From positions 1 through 9,913 of the forward strand of contig CAIRDL010000507.1 of the NCBI GenBank assembly GCA_903877345.1: a stretch of 9,913 nucleotides of DNA. Reading direction: 5' to 3'. Position 1 is the stretch's first letter, and each line of letters opens with the position of its first letter. Under the pieces are notes generated by a model. That model was given only the letters and a program-made list of their open reading frames with translations, did no database searches and was not told the DNA's origin. The position numbers and the translations under genes are program-made. Below are positions 1-7,697 of this stretch, in pieces. The DNA is from an uncultured Oscillochloris sp. (lineage in GTDB: Bacteria > Chloroflexota > Chloroflexia > Chloroflexales > Chloroflexaceae).

Positions 1-1469
1 AAACTCAGACTGGTGGGGATGAGGTTGATCGAGCGCACCATGCTGGCAGCCGACTCGACGGCGGCCCCCGCATTCACGATGCCCGCGCCGCAGATGCCCC
101 GACAATCGCTGCCTGCCGGGAAGGGCGTGACGGTTTTCTGCAAGATCTGGAGTACCTGGGCGGGCGTGAGCGTCGGGTTGGCTGAAAGCATCAGGCTGAC
201 GATGCCCGCGACGTGGGGCGTTGCCATACTGGTGCCCTGGTAGGAAGCGTACGCATCGCCCGCTGGGCCGTACGTGCCACGATCAATTGTCGAGTAGACG
301 CCGCTGTCTACCGTTGTGTCACCACCCGGCCCCGCAAGCTCGACCAGTGAGCCGTAGTTGCTGTACCAAGCGCGGTTGCCGTCTTTAGCGGTTGCGGCGA
401 CGGTGATGACGTTGGCACAACTGGCGGGTTGCGCGTTGGCGGCATCCTCGTTCTCATTCCCCGCTGCAACGACCACCACGGCACCCGCCGCCGTCACGGC
501 GTTAACCGCCGTTTGGAAGAGGGAGCTACATGGGCCGTAGCCACCCAGGCTCAGGTTCAGCACACGAGCGGGGTTCGGGTTGGTCGGCACACCGATCACC
601 GCCAGGCCCGCCGCCCAACGCATGCCGTCGGCGATGTCGGAGGAGTAGCCGCCGCACTTGCCGAGGGCGCGTACAAAAAGCAGCGGCGAGACCCAGTTGA
701 TGCCCGCGATGCCCTTGCCGTTGTTGGCGCGTGCCCCGATGGTGCCGCCCACATGAGAACCGTGCCACGAACTGTCGGAACTCCCGCAGCCGGGGGTAGC
801 TTCGGCAGGCGTGACGTAGTCGCCGGGGTCGCTTGGATCAGCGTCACGTCCATTCCCGTCGTTAGCCGTGAAGACATCGGCGATCATATCGTAGCCAGGG
901 TTGCTGGCGAGGGTGCGCCCCGCCAGATCCTCGTGGGTCAGCCGCCCGCCGGTGTCAATGATCGCCGTGACGATAGAGGCTGAGCCGGTGGTGATGTTCC
1001 ACGCGGCGGGCAGATTGGCCCCGTAGTTGGTCGGCGTAACGCCCCAGAGGTGCCACGTTCGGGAGTAGTAGGGGTCAGTCGGTTCGAGGGTCGGCTGAAG
1101 CATGGCGTCAGGTTCGGCGAAAAGTACGTCGGGCGAGGCGGTAAGTTGCTGAGCCAGGGCTTCAACCTCGGCGTAAGGGCGGCGGCTGGCGAGCCGGAGG
1201 ATGTGGCTTTCCGCGTCAAAAGATCGCACATAGGTCAGTTCGGTGCCAACTTCCGCGCTAAGCGCGGCGGCGACGAGGTCGGGTTGGCTCGCCACTTGGA
1301 GGCTCGCCGTCGTGTCGGGCTTGAGGGTGACGATGAGTTGGTCGGTGGCGCGGGCGGCCGCCGGGGTCGTGGCGGCGCGGGTGAGCGTGGGCGTGGGGGC
1401 TGTCACCACCAGAAGGGCGGCGACGAGCAGCGGCAAGAGCATACGGAGCGAGCGGCTAGGGTTGGGCAT
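1..1469 (-). CDS. secreted subtilisin-like serine protease (peptidase S8), C-terminus cut by window edge
   Basis: Reading the minus strand from the ATG at 1469 gives 489 uninterrupted codons to the window edge, so the gene is partial, not broken. Residues 1-32 look like a Sec signal peptide (basic start, then LLPLLVAALLVV). Residues about 43-122 resemble an I9-type propeptide ending in FAEPDA. The S8 catalytic domain follows, with D172 (AIIDTGG), H236 (SWHGSHVGGT), oxyanion N338 (AAGNEN) and S414 (GTSMATPHV). The stretch GRDADPSDPGD is, from memory, typical of the extracellular subtilases of Xanthomonas and Dichelobacter. Six cysteines (228, 272, 314, 351, 456, 460) match those of the upstream paralogue and could form three disulfides. 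The expected role is extracellular protein degradation after propeptide removal. The gene lies 10 bases after the paralogue and is probably co-transcribed. Identity to it is about 60-70% by eye. The C-terminal domains lie outside the window. Family is certain; substrate is unknown. Confidence 0.95.
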   Translation of the reverse strand, partial: MPNPSRSLRMLLPLLVAALLVVTAPTPTLTRAATTPAAARATDQLIVTLKPDTTASLQVASQPDLVAAALSAEVGTELTYVRSFDAESHILRLASRRPYAEVEALAQQLTASPDVLFAEPDAMLQPTLEPTDPYYSRTWHLWGVTPTNYGANLPAAWNITTGSASIVTAIIDTGGRLTHEDLAGRTLASNPGYDMIADVFTANDGNGRDADPSDPGDYVTPAEATPGCGSSDSSWHGSHVGGTIGARANNGKGIAGINWVSPLLFVRALGKCGGYSSDIADGMRWAAGLAVIGVPTNPNPARVLNLSLGGYGPCSSLFQTAVNAVTAAGAVVVVAAGNENEDAANAQPASCANVITVAATAKDGNRAWYSNYGSLVELAGPGGDTTVDSGVYSTIDRGTYGPAGDAYASYQGTSMATPHVAGIVSLMLSANPTLTPAQVLQILQKTVTPFPAGSDCRGICGAGIVNAGAAVESAASMVRSINLIPTSLS

Positions 1470-1482
1470 AGGTTCCTTATCA
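1470..1482 (-). promoter_or_regulatory. intercistronic junction with double stop and Shine-Dalgarno
   Basis: On the minus strand the upstream protease ends in TGA directly followed by TAA. An AAGGA motif (1474-1478) then sits 4 bases before the ATG at 1469. There is no room for a promoter or terminator, so the two proteases are most simply read as one operon. The ribosome site also supports the ATG at 1469 as the start of the downstream gene. Confidence 0.75.
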
Positions 1483-3945
1483 GCGCACAAGCAAAGGCAG
1501 ATAAATGGCGAATCGGACAACCTCCACGGTACGGCTGCTCGGCTCGGTGAGGTGCGCCCCGCCGGTCGCGTCGCTCAGCGTGAGTGTCAGGCGGGAAACG
1601 GGGTTCGTAAGGCTCAGGCTAACCAAATGCTCAGTTTCGCCGTTGACAAAGGGTACCGCGCCCTCAGCCAACACCGCGCCGCTACTGGCCTCACTGAGGC
1701 GATAATGGGTCGTAATCGCGCCAGTGCTCCCGCCTGTGCGGAGCACCTTAAAGCTGAGCGTAACCACCCCTGTAGTCTGGGTCAGCGTCGGTGCGTCAAG
1801 CGAAAGGAGACCCGCCGCAAGCCCCCGACCGCTCAGCGTCAGGGCATAAGGACTCCCCGTGCCGTTCGTGGCAACGCTCAGGCTGCCGGTGGACGCCCCG
1901 GCTACCGTTGGGGCAAAACCGACTTGGAGCGTACAACTCGCCCCGGCGCTCAACATCGCCGGAAAGCTCATCGCACACGTTCCGCCGGTGCGGGCGAAAG
2001 CACTGCCCATCACCGTGACTCCGTTGATACTGAGCGGGTTGCTGCTGCTGTTAATCAGCGTGGCAACCTTGGTGGTGCTAAGCGCGCCCACCACTTGGTC
2101 TGCGAAACTGAGACTGGACGGACGAAGCGTGCCCACGGCCACATCATCATCCTTGATCGTAAGTGTATAGACCGACGAACTAGTAAGCGTGGCCGGGGCA
2201 AGTATACCACTACCGCTGGGCGAATTTAGCGTGATCACCAGCGTCTCGTCCGGTTCGCTGACCGTATCGTTAAGGATGCTGAAGGTGAGGTTGGCGCTCA
2301 TCTGGCCTGCGGGAACGTTCAGGGTGCCACTGATCCGACTGTGGTCGGCGCTGGTGGCAGTACCAGTGATGGTGTAGGGAACGGTGATGGGGTTCGTGCT
2401 GGCGAAATTAAGCTGGACTAGGAGACTCACCGTATCAACGGCTTCGCTAACGCTCTGACTGGTGGTGCTAAAACCGATGGTACGCACACGGCGCGCAGCC
2501 TCCTCAACAGCCGCACCCGCATCAACAATGCCCGCGCCACAACGCCCGCTACAGTCGCTGCCCGCCGGGAAGGGCGTGGCGGTCGTCTGGAGGATCTGGA
2601 GCACCTGGGCCGGGGTGAGCGCCGGGTTGACCGACAGCATCAGGCTAACAATGCCGGTGACGTGAGGTGTTGCCATACTGGTGCCCTGGTACCAAGCGTA
2701 GGCGTCAGTGGTAGGCACGGTGGTACCCGCGTTGACTGTCGAGTAGATGTAGCCGTCACTCGCGCCACCAGGAGCAGCGATCTCGACCGCCGCGCCATAA
2801 TTGCTGTACGCGGCTTTCCCTCCATCTTTGCGCGAGGCGGCGACGGTGATCACGCTATTACAACCGCCGGGCGAACTATTGGCGGCGTCAGCGTTGCTGT
2901 TGCCTGCCGCCACGACCACCACGACGCCCGCCGCCACTGCCGCGTCAATCGCGCTTTGGGTTGAAGTTTCACAGGAAACGGCTGCGCCGAGACTCATGTT
3001 GATCACCCGCACCGGGTTTGGGTTCAAGGGCAGGCCGCTCACGGCGAGCCCCGCCGCCCAACGGATGGCATCGTTGGAATCAGAGGTGTAGCCGCCACAT
3101 TTCCCCAAAACGCGCACAAACATAAGCGGTGAAAGCCAGTTGATGCCGGTGACGCCCAGCCCATTGTTGGCGTTCGCCCCAATAGTACCAGCAACGTGTG
3201 AACCGTGCCAACTACTGCTGCTAGCGCTGCATCCGGCGAGCGGGCCAGTGCCACTTTCGGCGCTCGTCACCCAGTCGCCGGGGTCGCTTGGGTCGGTGTC
3301 GCGCCCGTCGCCATCATTTGCAATGTCGGTAGCTCCGACCATGTCATAGCCGGGATTGTTGGCGAGGGTGCGCCCGGCCAAATCTTCGTGGTCGAGCAAG
3401 CCCCCCGTATCAATGATGGCGATCCCAAGGTTCGCCGCACCAGTAGTAATATCCCACGCCGCAGGCAAATTAGCTGCGTAAAACTCCGCAGCTTTCGCCT
3501 GCAAATGCCAATTGCCCGCCGCGTAATACGGGTCACTCGGCGTCAGATCGGGGAAGATCCGGGCGTCAGGTTCGGCATAAAGCACCTCGGGGCGGGCGGC
3601 AAGCTGTTGGGCCAGCGCCGCAACTTCGCTGTACGGGCGGGAACTGCTGAGCCGCAGTACGTGGCTGTTCCCAGCAAGGGGCCGCACATAGGTCAGGGCG
3701 GTACCCGCCGTCGTACTGAGCATCGCAGCGGCCTGATTGGGATGGGCGAAGGCTTGTGTCGCTAGGGCCGTGCTAGGCCGAAACGCGACGATGAGTTGGT
3801 CTGTCGGGGGCAGTGTTACAGTGGACAGGGCTGCAACGGGCTTCGGCGGAAGCGACGAGGCGGCAAACCCAAGGAGCAAACTGACCATCAGCGTTAGCAG
3901 GAGGCGGTGGAAACAACGAATGAGTCTGGTCATGATGGTGTGCAT
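1480..3945 (-). CDS. secreted multidomain subtilisin-like serine protease (S8 with Calx-beta and ASH-like domains)
   Basis: Complete protein of 821 aa. Residues 1-39 form a signal peptide (RLIRCFHR then LLLTLMVSLLLGFAA). Residues about 48-128 resemble an I9-type propeptide ending YAEPDA. The S8 domain (about 155-485) carries D179 (AIIDTGG), H247 (SWHGSHVAGT), oxyanion N349 (AAGNS) and S423 (GTSMATPHV). Six cysteines (239, 283, 325, 362, 465, 469) are shared with the downstream paralogue. Residues about 490-602 form a Calx-beta repeat, with SEPDETLVITL near 563-573 and KDDD at its end, so calcium binding is likely. Residues about 605-708 resemble a choice-of-anchor-D/ASH immunoglobulin-like domain (LSFADQVVG, CTLQVGFAPTVAG). 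Residues 712-810 are beta-rich and unassigned, and the protein ends FAIYLPLLVR. The likely role is an exported, possibly surface-retained protease. The start at 3945 or 3933 (in frame, MTRLIR) is undecided because neither has a clear Shine-Dalgarno. The shorter form gives an equally good signal peptide. Confidence 0.95.
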   Translation of the reverse strand: MHTIMTRLIRCFHRLLLTLMVSLLLGFAASSLPPKPVAALSTVTLPPTDQLIVAFRPSTALATQAFAHPNQAAAMLSTTAGTALTYVRPLAGNSHVLRLSSSRPYSEVAALAQQLAARPEVLYAEPDARIFPDLTPSDPYYAAGNWHLQAKAAEFYAANLPAAWDITTGAANLGIAIIDTGGLLDHEDLAGRTLANNPGYDMVGATDIANDGDGRDTDPSDPGDWVTSAESGTGPLAGCSASSSSWHGSHVAGTIGANANNGLGVTGINWLSPLMFVRVLGKCGGYTSDSNDAIRWAAGLAVSGLPLNPNPVRVINMSLGAAVSCETSTQSAIDAAVAAGVVVVVAAGNSNADAANSSPGGCNSVITVAASRKDGGKAAYSNYGAAVEIAAPGGASDGYIYSTVNAGTTVPTTDAYAWYQGTSMATPHVTGIVSLMLSVNPALTPAQVLQILQTTATPFPAGSDCSGRCGAGIVDAGAAVEEAARRVRTIGFSTTSQSVSEAVDTVSLLVQLNFASTNPITVPYTITGTATSADHSRISGTLNVPAGQMSANLTFSILNDTVSEPDETLVITLNSPSGSGILAPATLTSSSVYTLTIKDDDVAVGTLRPSSLSFADQVVGALSTTKVATLINSSSNPLSINGVTVMGSAFARTGGTCAMSFPAMLSAGASCTLQVGFAPTVAGASTGSLSVATNGTGSPYALTLSGRGLAAGLLSLDAPTLTQTTGVVTLSFKVLRTGGSTGAITTHYRLSEASSGAVLAEGAVPFVNGETEHLVSLSLTNPVSRLTLTLSDATGGAHLTEPSSRTVEVVRFAIYLPLLVR

Positions 3946-3979
3946 TCTGGGTTTAGGGATGGTTTCAGTGTTCTCTGTA

Positions 3980-3997
3980 CCTATGCTATAACATAGG
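3980..3997. promoter_or_regulatory. 18-bp palindrome, candidate operator over divergent promoters
   Basis: CCTATGCTATAACATAGG has perfect 6-bp arms (CCTATG/CATAGG) around a TATA core, with one mismatched pair. It covers the candidate -10 box of the leftward protease operon and the candidate extended -10 of the rightward mfd gene. A dimeric repressor bound here could shut both promoters. It does not look like a Gram-positive-type LexA box (GAAC-N4-GTTC). The repeat is seen directly; the operator role is inference. Confidence 0.4.
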
Positions 3998-4011
3998 CGT
4001 TCCTAAATCAA
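3983..4011 (-). promoter_or_regulatory. candidate promoter of the protease operon
   Basis: On the minus strand TTGATT (4006-4011) and TAGCAT (3983-3988) are 17 bases apart, each matching four of six bases of the vegetative consensus. Transcription would start near 3976, leaving a leader of about 30 bases before the ATG at 3945. The match is weak, but the spacing and position are right. The -10 box lies inside an 18-bp palindrome. Confidence 0.35.
3984..3992 (+). promoter_or_regulatory. candidate extended -10 promoter for mfd
   Basis: TGCTATAAC matches the extended -10 consensus TGnTATAAT except for the last base. No good -35 box lies 16-18 bases upstream, which extended -10 promoters often lack. 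Transcription would begin near 3999 and give a leader of about 80 bases before the ATG at 4081, containing two hairpins. Confidence 0.4.
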
Positions 4012-4017
4012 CGGTTA

Positions 4018-4032
4018 TGTGGCATAGCCACA
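4018..4032 (+). repeat. small perfect hairpin in the presumed mfd leader
   Basis: TGTGGC-ATA-GCCACA is a 6-bp inverted repeat with a 3-base loop. It would be the first structure in a transcript starting near 3999. No run of T follows, so it is not a terminator by itself. Confidence 0.5.
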
Positions 4033-4043
4033 AGCTGAATGTT

Positions 4044-4066
4044 GGGCTGATCAGGCTGATCAGCCC
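4044..4066 (+). promoter_or_regulatory. perfect inverted repeat directly before mfd, attenuator- or operator-like
   Basis: Two 11-bp arms, GGGCTGATCAG and CTGATCAGCCC, flank a single central G (4055). The same bases can be read as two 9-bp direct repeats of GGCTGATCA (4045-4053 and 4054-4062), so the self-complementary unit CTGATCAG occurs twice. As RNA it can fold into an 8-bp stem, GGGCTGAT/ATCAGCCC, with a 7-base loop, followed by UCUUUGU. This looks like a weak intrinsic terminator or a stem that limits ribosome access. The mfd start lies 14 bases downstream. As DNA it could bind a dimeric regulator. Structure is certain; function is inference. Confidence 0.5.
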
Positions 4067-4080
4067 TCTTTGTGGTTCTC

Positions 4081-7000
4081 ATGCAGACTTTATCTGAGCT
4101 TTGCGCGCTGCTCGCGGCCCAACCGGCCCTTGGCGCGGTGGCGTCCGCGTTGGCCCACGGCCCGGCCCTCCTCCAGATCGCGCCGCTCCCGGTGGCAGCG
4201 CGCACGCCGGTGGTCGCCGCCCTGGCACGTTCTACCGCAACCCCTATCGTCTACGTGTTGCCCAGTGGCGATACAGCCCTGCGCGCCGCCGAGGATCTGC
4301 GCCAGTGGCTTGGCCCTGATGCTGTGCTGCTCTTCCCCGCCAGCGATGCGCTGCCCTACGAGCATATGTCCCCCGGCGGCCAGGTGATCGGCCAGCGTCT
4401 GCGCGTCCTCCAGAATCTTAGCGTGCGCCCTACAGCCCAAGGCGCAGCCCCGCCCCTGGTGCTCGTCGCCCCCGTGAAAGCGCTGCTTCAGCCCACGCTG
4501 ACCCGCGAGGAACTTGAGACGGCGACGGTGCGTTTGCGGCGCGGTCAGGGGTTGCGCCAAGATCTGTTGCTGCGCCGCCTGCTCGACTTGGGCTACACCA
4601 ACGCCCCCACAGTCGAAAAGCCCGGTGAATTTGTGCGCCGGGGCGATCTGGTTGATGTCTGGCCTTCCGCTGATGTGCTGCCCCTGCGCCTCGAATTCTT
4701 CGGCGATGAACTGGACAATCTGCGCCAGTTTGACCCGACCACCCAACGCAGCGCCGGACGCCTCGACGTTGCCACCATTAGCCCGCCGCACGAATTGCCG
4801 CTCTGGCGGCGCGCTGCGGCCATTGCCCGTATGCAAGCCCTCATCAGCACAACCTTGCGCCGCGAGACTCGCGCCGAGTGGGAAGCCGCCCTCGCGTGGC
4901 TTGAGGCTGGTGAGCGTTTCGAGGGCCGTGCGTTCTACGGGCCGCTCTTCCGCGAACATACGGTGACGCTCCTCGACCATTTGCCCACCGGCAGCGTGGT
5001 GCTGCTCGCCGAGGCTCAGTTTCTCGCGCAGCACGCCGCCGAGTTGCACGCCCAAGCCGAGAGCCAGCGCACTAAACTGCTTGATAGCGCTGAGTTGCCG
5101 CTCGACTATCCGCGCCCGTATTTGCTCTGGGCGGAGCTTTTCACGAGCGAACAAACCACCTACACGGTTGCCAATTTGACTAATAACGAAGCGACGGTGC
5201 AGGTGAGTCCGCCCGCTTTTGCCCCCGCTGAATTGTTCGGCGGTCAGTTTCGCCGGCTCGTCAGCGACATCGTTACCCGCCTCGGGCGTGGTGAACGGGT
5301 CGTCGCCGTAACCAGTCAGGCCGCCCGTCTGCAAGAGTTGGTTGCGGAAGCCTGGCAGGGCGCAACGCCGCCACGTTTCACCGCCATCCACGGTGCGCTT
5401 GACGGCGGTTGGCGTCTGCCCGCGCTGGAGGTGACGCTTTACACCGACAGCGAAATCTTCGGTGTGCGACAGCGCCGTCCTTTGAGCGCCCGCCGCAGGC
5501 CCGGTCTTGGCCCTGATGAGCGCGCCGCTTTTCTGCGTGGGCTTAAAACGGGTGATTATGTTGTCCACATTGAACACGGAATTGCGATCTACACCGGCAT
5601 GATCCGCCGCACGGTGGGTGAGATTGAGCGTGAGTATTTGGTGCTGCGTTATGCGGCGAACGACAAGCTTTATGTGCCGGTAGACCAAGTGGATCGGGTG
5701 ACGCGCTACATCGGTGCGGGCGACGGTACGCCGACGTTGACGCGCTTGGGGACGCAAGAATGGGAGCGGGCCAAGCGCAAGGCTCGCGCCGCCGTCCAAG
5801 ATTTAGCCGCTGAATTGCTCAAGCTTTACGCCGAACGCCAACTTAAACAAGGCTTTGCTTTTACATTTGATAATGAGTGGCAGCGCGAACTTGAAGGCGC
5901 GTTCCCTTACCTCGAAACTGACGACCAACTGCGGGCCATCAGCGAGGTGAAGCATGATATGGAACAAGCCGTGCCGATGGATCGGCTGATCTGTGGCGAT
6001 GTCGGCTTTGGCAAAACCGAGGTGGCGCTGCGGGCCGCCTTTAAGGCGCTGCAAGACGGGAAACAGGTGGCGGTGCTGGTGCCGACCACGGTGCTTGCGC
6101 AACAGCACTACGACACCTTCACGCGGCGCATGGCGGCTTTTCCCGTCACCGTGCAACTACTTTCGCGCTACCGTTCACCCAAAGAACAGAGTGCCATTCT
6201 GATCGGCTTAGCGCAGGGCAAGGTTGACATTGTGATCGGCACACACCGTCTGCTCTCGAAAGATGTGCAGTTCAAAGATCTGGGTTTAGTGGTGGTTGAT
6301 GAGGAACAGCGTTTCGGCGTGCGGCACAAAGAGCGGCTCAAACACCTGCGGGCGGCGGTTGATGTGCTGACCTTAACCGCCACGCCCATCCCGCGCACGC
6401 TGCACATGACAATGGCGGGCATCCGCGACCTGAGTGTGATTGACACGCCGCCCGAAGACCGCGTGCCGATTAAGACCTATGTGCTGCCTTATGACGAGCA
6501 ACTCATTCGCGAGGCGATTTTGCGCGAGCTTGAGCGCGACGGGCAGATCTACTTTGTCCACAACCGCGTGCAGAGCATTTACCACGTCGCCAACCGGCTG
6601 ATGGCCTTGGTGCCTGAAGCGACCATTGGCGTGGGGCACGGCCAACTTGACGAACGCGAACTGGAGCGGGTGATGCTGGCCTTTTTTGAAGGCCGCTACG
6701 CGGTGTTGGTCTGCACGACGATTATCGAAAGCGGCCTGGACGTGCCGAACGCGAACACGATCATCATTGACGACGCGCCCAACTTCGGGTTGGCCCAACT
6801 TTACCAACTGCGCGGGCGCGTGGGGCGCAGCGCCAACCGGGCCTACGCCTATCTCTGCTATCGCCAGAATCTGGTGCTGACGGAGGAGGCCCAAGCGCGC
6901 CTGGAGGCCATTCAGGAGGCGACGGAGCTTGGGGCTGGCTTCCGCGTGGCGATGCGCGATTTGGAGATTCGGGGCGCGGGCAATCTGTTGGGGGCCGAAC

Positions 7001-7596
7001 AGAGCGGCCACATCGCCGCCGTGGGGTTCGATCTTTACTCGCGGCTGCTCGAACAGGCGGTGCAACAGCTTAAACAGCACTTTGCCGACCGCCAGGACGC
7101 TGCGGAAACCTCGGCAAGCGACGTGAGCGACCAGCCGACCCTGGTCATCAACGAAAAAATCCTGGTGAGTCCACTAGTGACGCTGGATCTGCCGCTGACG
7201 GCCTACCTGCCGACCGGCTACATCAGCGACGAACAGGTGCGCCTGGCGGTGTACCAGCGCATGGTGGAGGCCCAGACCGTCGCGGAGGTGCGCGAGTTGC
7301 GTAAGGAACTGCAAGACCGTTTTGGCCCGCCGCCCGAAGCGGCGCTGCACCTGCTGACGTGGCTGCAGATCAAAGCCTTGGCGTTGCAGGCGGGTGTCAG
7401 TTCGGTCGTGACGACGGGCAACGAGTTTGTGCTGCGGCTGCCGATTTTGGAACCGCAACGGCGCGAGCGGTTGCGGCGGCACTTTGGGCGCGACGGCAGC
7501 GTGAAGGTCGGGCCGCAGTTTGTGCGCCTCGACCGGCACATCCTCGGCGGGGCTTGGAGCGAAAAACTGTTACGGGTGCTGGAAGTGCTGGGGTAG
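4081..7596 (+). CDS. mfd: transcription-repair coupling factor Mfd
   Basis: The 1171-aa protein has the usual Mfd length and domain order. Mfd binds RNA polymerase stalled at DNA lesions, pushes it off with ATP-driven translocation and recruits UvrA. The N-terminal UvrB-like region (about 1-350) includes GEFVRRGDLVDVWP at 182-195, in the region that contacts UvrA. The CarD-like RNA-polymerase-interacting domain begins near 491 (GDYVVHIEHGIAIYTG) and ends near 560. The RecG-like motor has Walker A GDVGFGKTE (639-647), the Walker B box DEEQ (740-743), TLTATPIPRTL (764-774), TTIIESGLDVPNANT (879-893) and QLRGRVGRS (909-917). The C-terminal TRCF domain runs from about 1037 to 1160. The ATG at 4081 is chosen; an in-frame GTG at 4072 would add three residues, and neither has a clear Shine-Dalgarno. 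It diverges from the protease operon and converges on the reductase gene. All motor motifs look intact. Confidence 0.97.
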   Translation: MQTLSELCALLAAQPALGAVASALAHGPALLQIAPLPVAARTPVVAALARSTATPIVYVLPSGDTALRAAEDLRQWLGPDAVLLFPASDALPYEHMSPGGQVIGQRLRVLQNLSVRPTAQGAAPPLVLVAPVKALLQPTLTREELETATVRLRRGQGLRQDLLLRRLLDLGYTNAPTVEKPGEFVRRGDLVDVWPSADVLPLRLEFFGDELDNLRQFDPTTQRSAGRLDVATISPPHELPLWRRAAAIARMQALISTTLRRETRAEWEAALAWLEAGERFEGRAFYGPLFREHTVTLLDHLPTGSVVLLAEAQFLAQHAAELHAQAESQRTKLLDSAELPLDYPRPYLLWAELFTSEQTTYTVANLTNNEATVQVSPPAFAPAELFGGQFRRLVSDIVTRLGRGERVVAVTSQAARLQELVAEAWQGATPPRFTAIHGALDGGWRLPALEVTLYTDSEIFGVRQRRPLSARRRPGLGPDERAAFLRGLKTGDYVVHIEHGIAIYTGMIRRTVGEIEREYLVLRYAANDKLYVPVDQVDRVTRYIGAGDGTPTLTRLGTQEWERAKRKARAAVQDLAAELLKLYAERQLKQGFAFTFDNEWQRELEGAFPYLETDDQLRAISEVKHDMEQAVPMDRLICGDVGFGKTEVALRAAFKALQDGKQVAVLVPTTVLAQQHYDTFTRRMAAFPVTVQLLSRYRSPKEQSAILIGLAQGKVDIVIGTHRLLSKDVQFKDLGLVVVDEEQRFGVRHKERLKHLRAAVDVLTLTATPIPRTLHMTMAGIRDLSVIDTPPEDRVPIKTYVLPYDEQLIREAILRELERDGQIYFVHNRVQSIYHVANRLMALVPEATIGVGHGQLDERELERVMLAFFEGRYAVLVCTTIIESGLDVPNANTIIIDDAPNFGLAQLYQLRGRVGRSANRAYAYLCYRQNLVLTEEAQARLEAIQEATELGAGFRVAMRDLEIRGAGNLLGAEQSGHIAAVGFDLYSRLLEQAVQQLKQHFADRQDAAETSASDVSDQPTLVINEKILVSPLVTLDLPLTAYLPTGYISDEQVRLAVYQRMVEAQTVAEVRELRKELQDRFGPPPEAALHLLTWLQIKALALQAGVSSVVTTGNEFVLRLPILEPQRRERLRRHFGRDGSVKVGPQFVRLDRHILGGAWSEKLLRVLEVLG

Positions 7597-7599
7597 AAC

Positions 7600-7663
7600 G
7601 CTGCCTTCGACAAGCTCAGGCGGCGGTCGCGGGCCAGGGCTGCCTGAGTTTGTCGAAGGCAGC
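7600..7663. repeat. 22-bp inverted repeat between converging genes (REP-like)
   Basis: Arms at 7600-7621 and 7642-7663 pair with one mismatch (G7614 opposite T7649, a G-U pair in the plus-strand RNA) around a 20-base loop. The arm core CTTCGACAAGCTCAGG looks like a dispersed palindromic (REP-type) sequence that I recall from many GC-rich bacterial genomes. It starts 4 bases after the mfd stop and would stall polymerase at the 3' end of mfd. No T run follows, so it would be a structured 3' end and not a classical intrinsic terminator. Confidence 0.65.
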
Positions 7664-7669
7664 CCTGGC
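7633..7669. repeat. second, overlapping 12-bp perfect inverted repeat
   Basis: GCCAGGGCTGCC (7633-7644) and GGCAGCCCTGGC (7658-7669) are perfect complements with a 13-base loop. Both arms share bases with the 3' arm of the larger repeat at 7600-7663, so only one of the two structures can form at a time. It lies 28 bases beyond the stop codon of the leftward reductase gene and could protect or end transcripts from either side. Confidence 0.65.
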
Positions 7670-7697
7670 AAGCGGCGAAGGTCTGGGACGGGGCATT

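Noticed and set aside
1..1469. Possible frameshifted protease pseudogene, since only short closed frames appear here
   Set aside because: Direct translation from the ATG at 1469 is open through all 489 codons with intact catalytic residues; the frame simply runs off the window.
1243..2229. 328-codon open frame on the plus strand across the protease junction
   Set aside because: It is antisense to two well-supported proteases and has low-complexity Arg/Ala/Gly-rich composition with no domain.
4090..5799. 569-codon open frame on the minus strand
   Set aside because: It lies fully inside mfd on the opposite strand, has no recognisable domain, and is explained by GC-rich codon bias.
6373..7080. 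235-codon minus-strand frame within the mfd motor region
   Set aside because: It is a shadow of the conserved helicase domain and has no start signal or domain.
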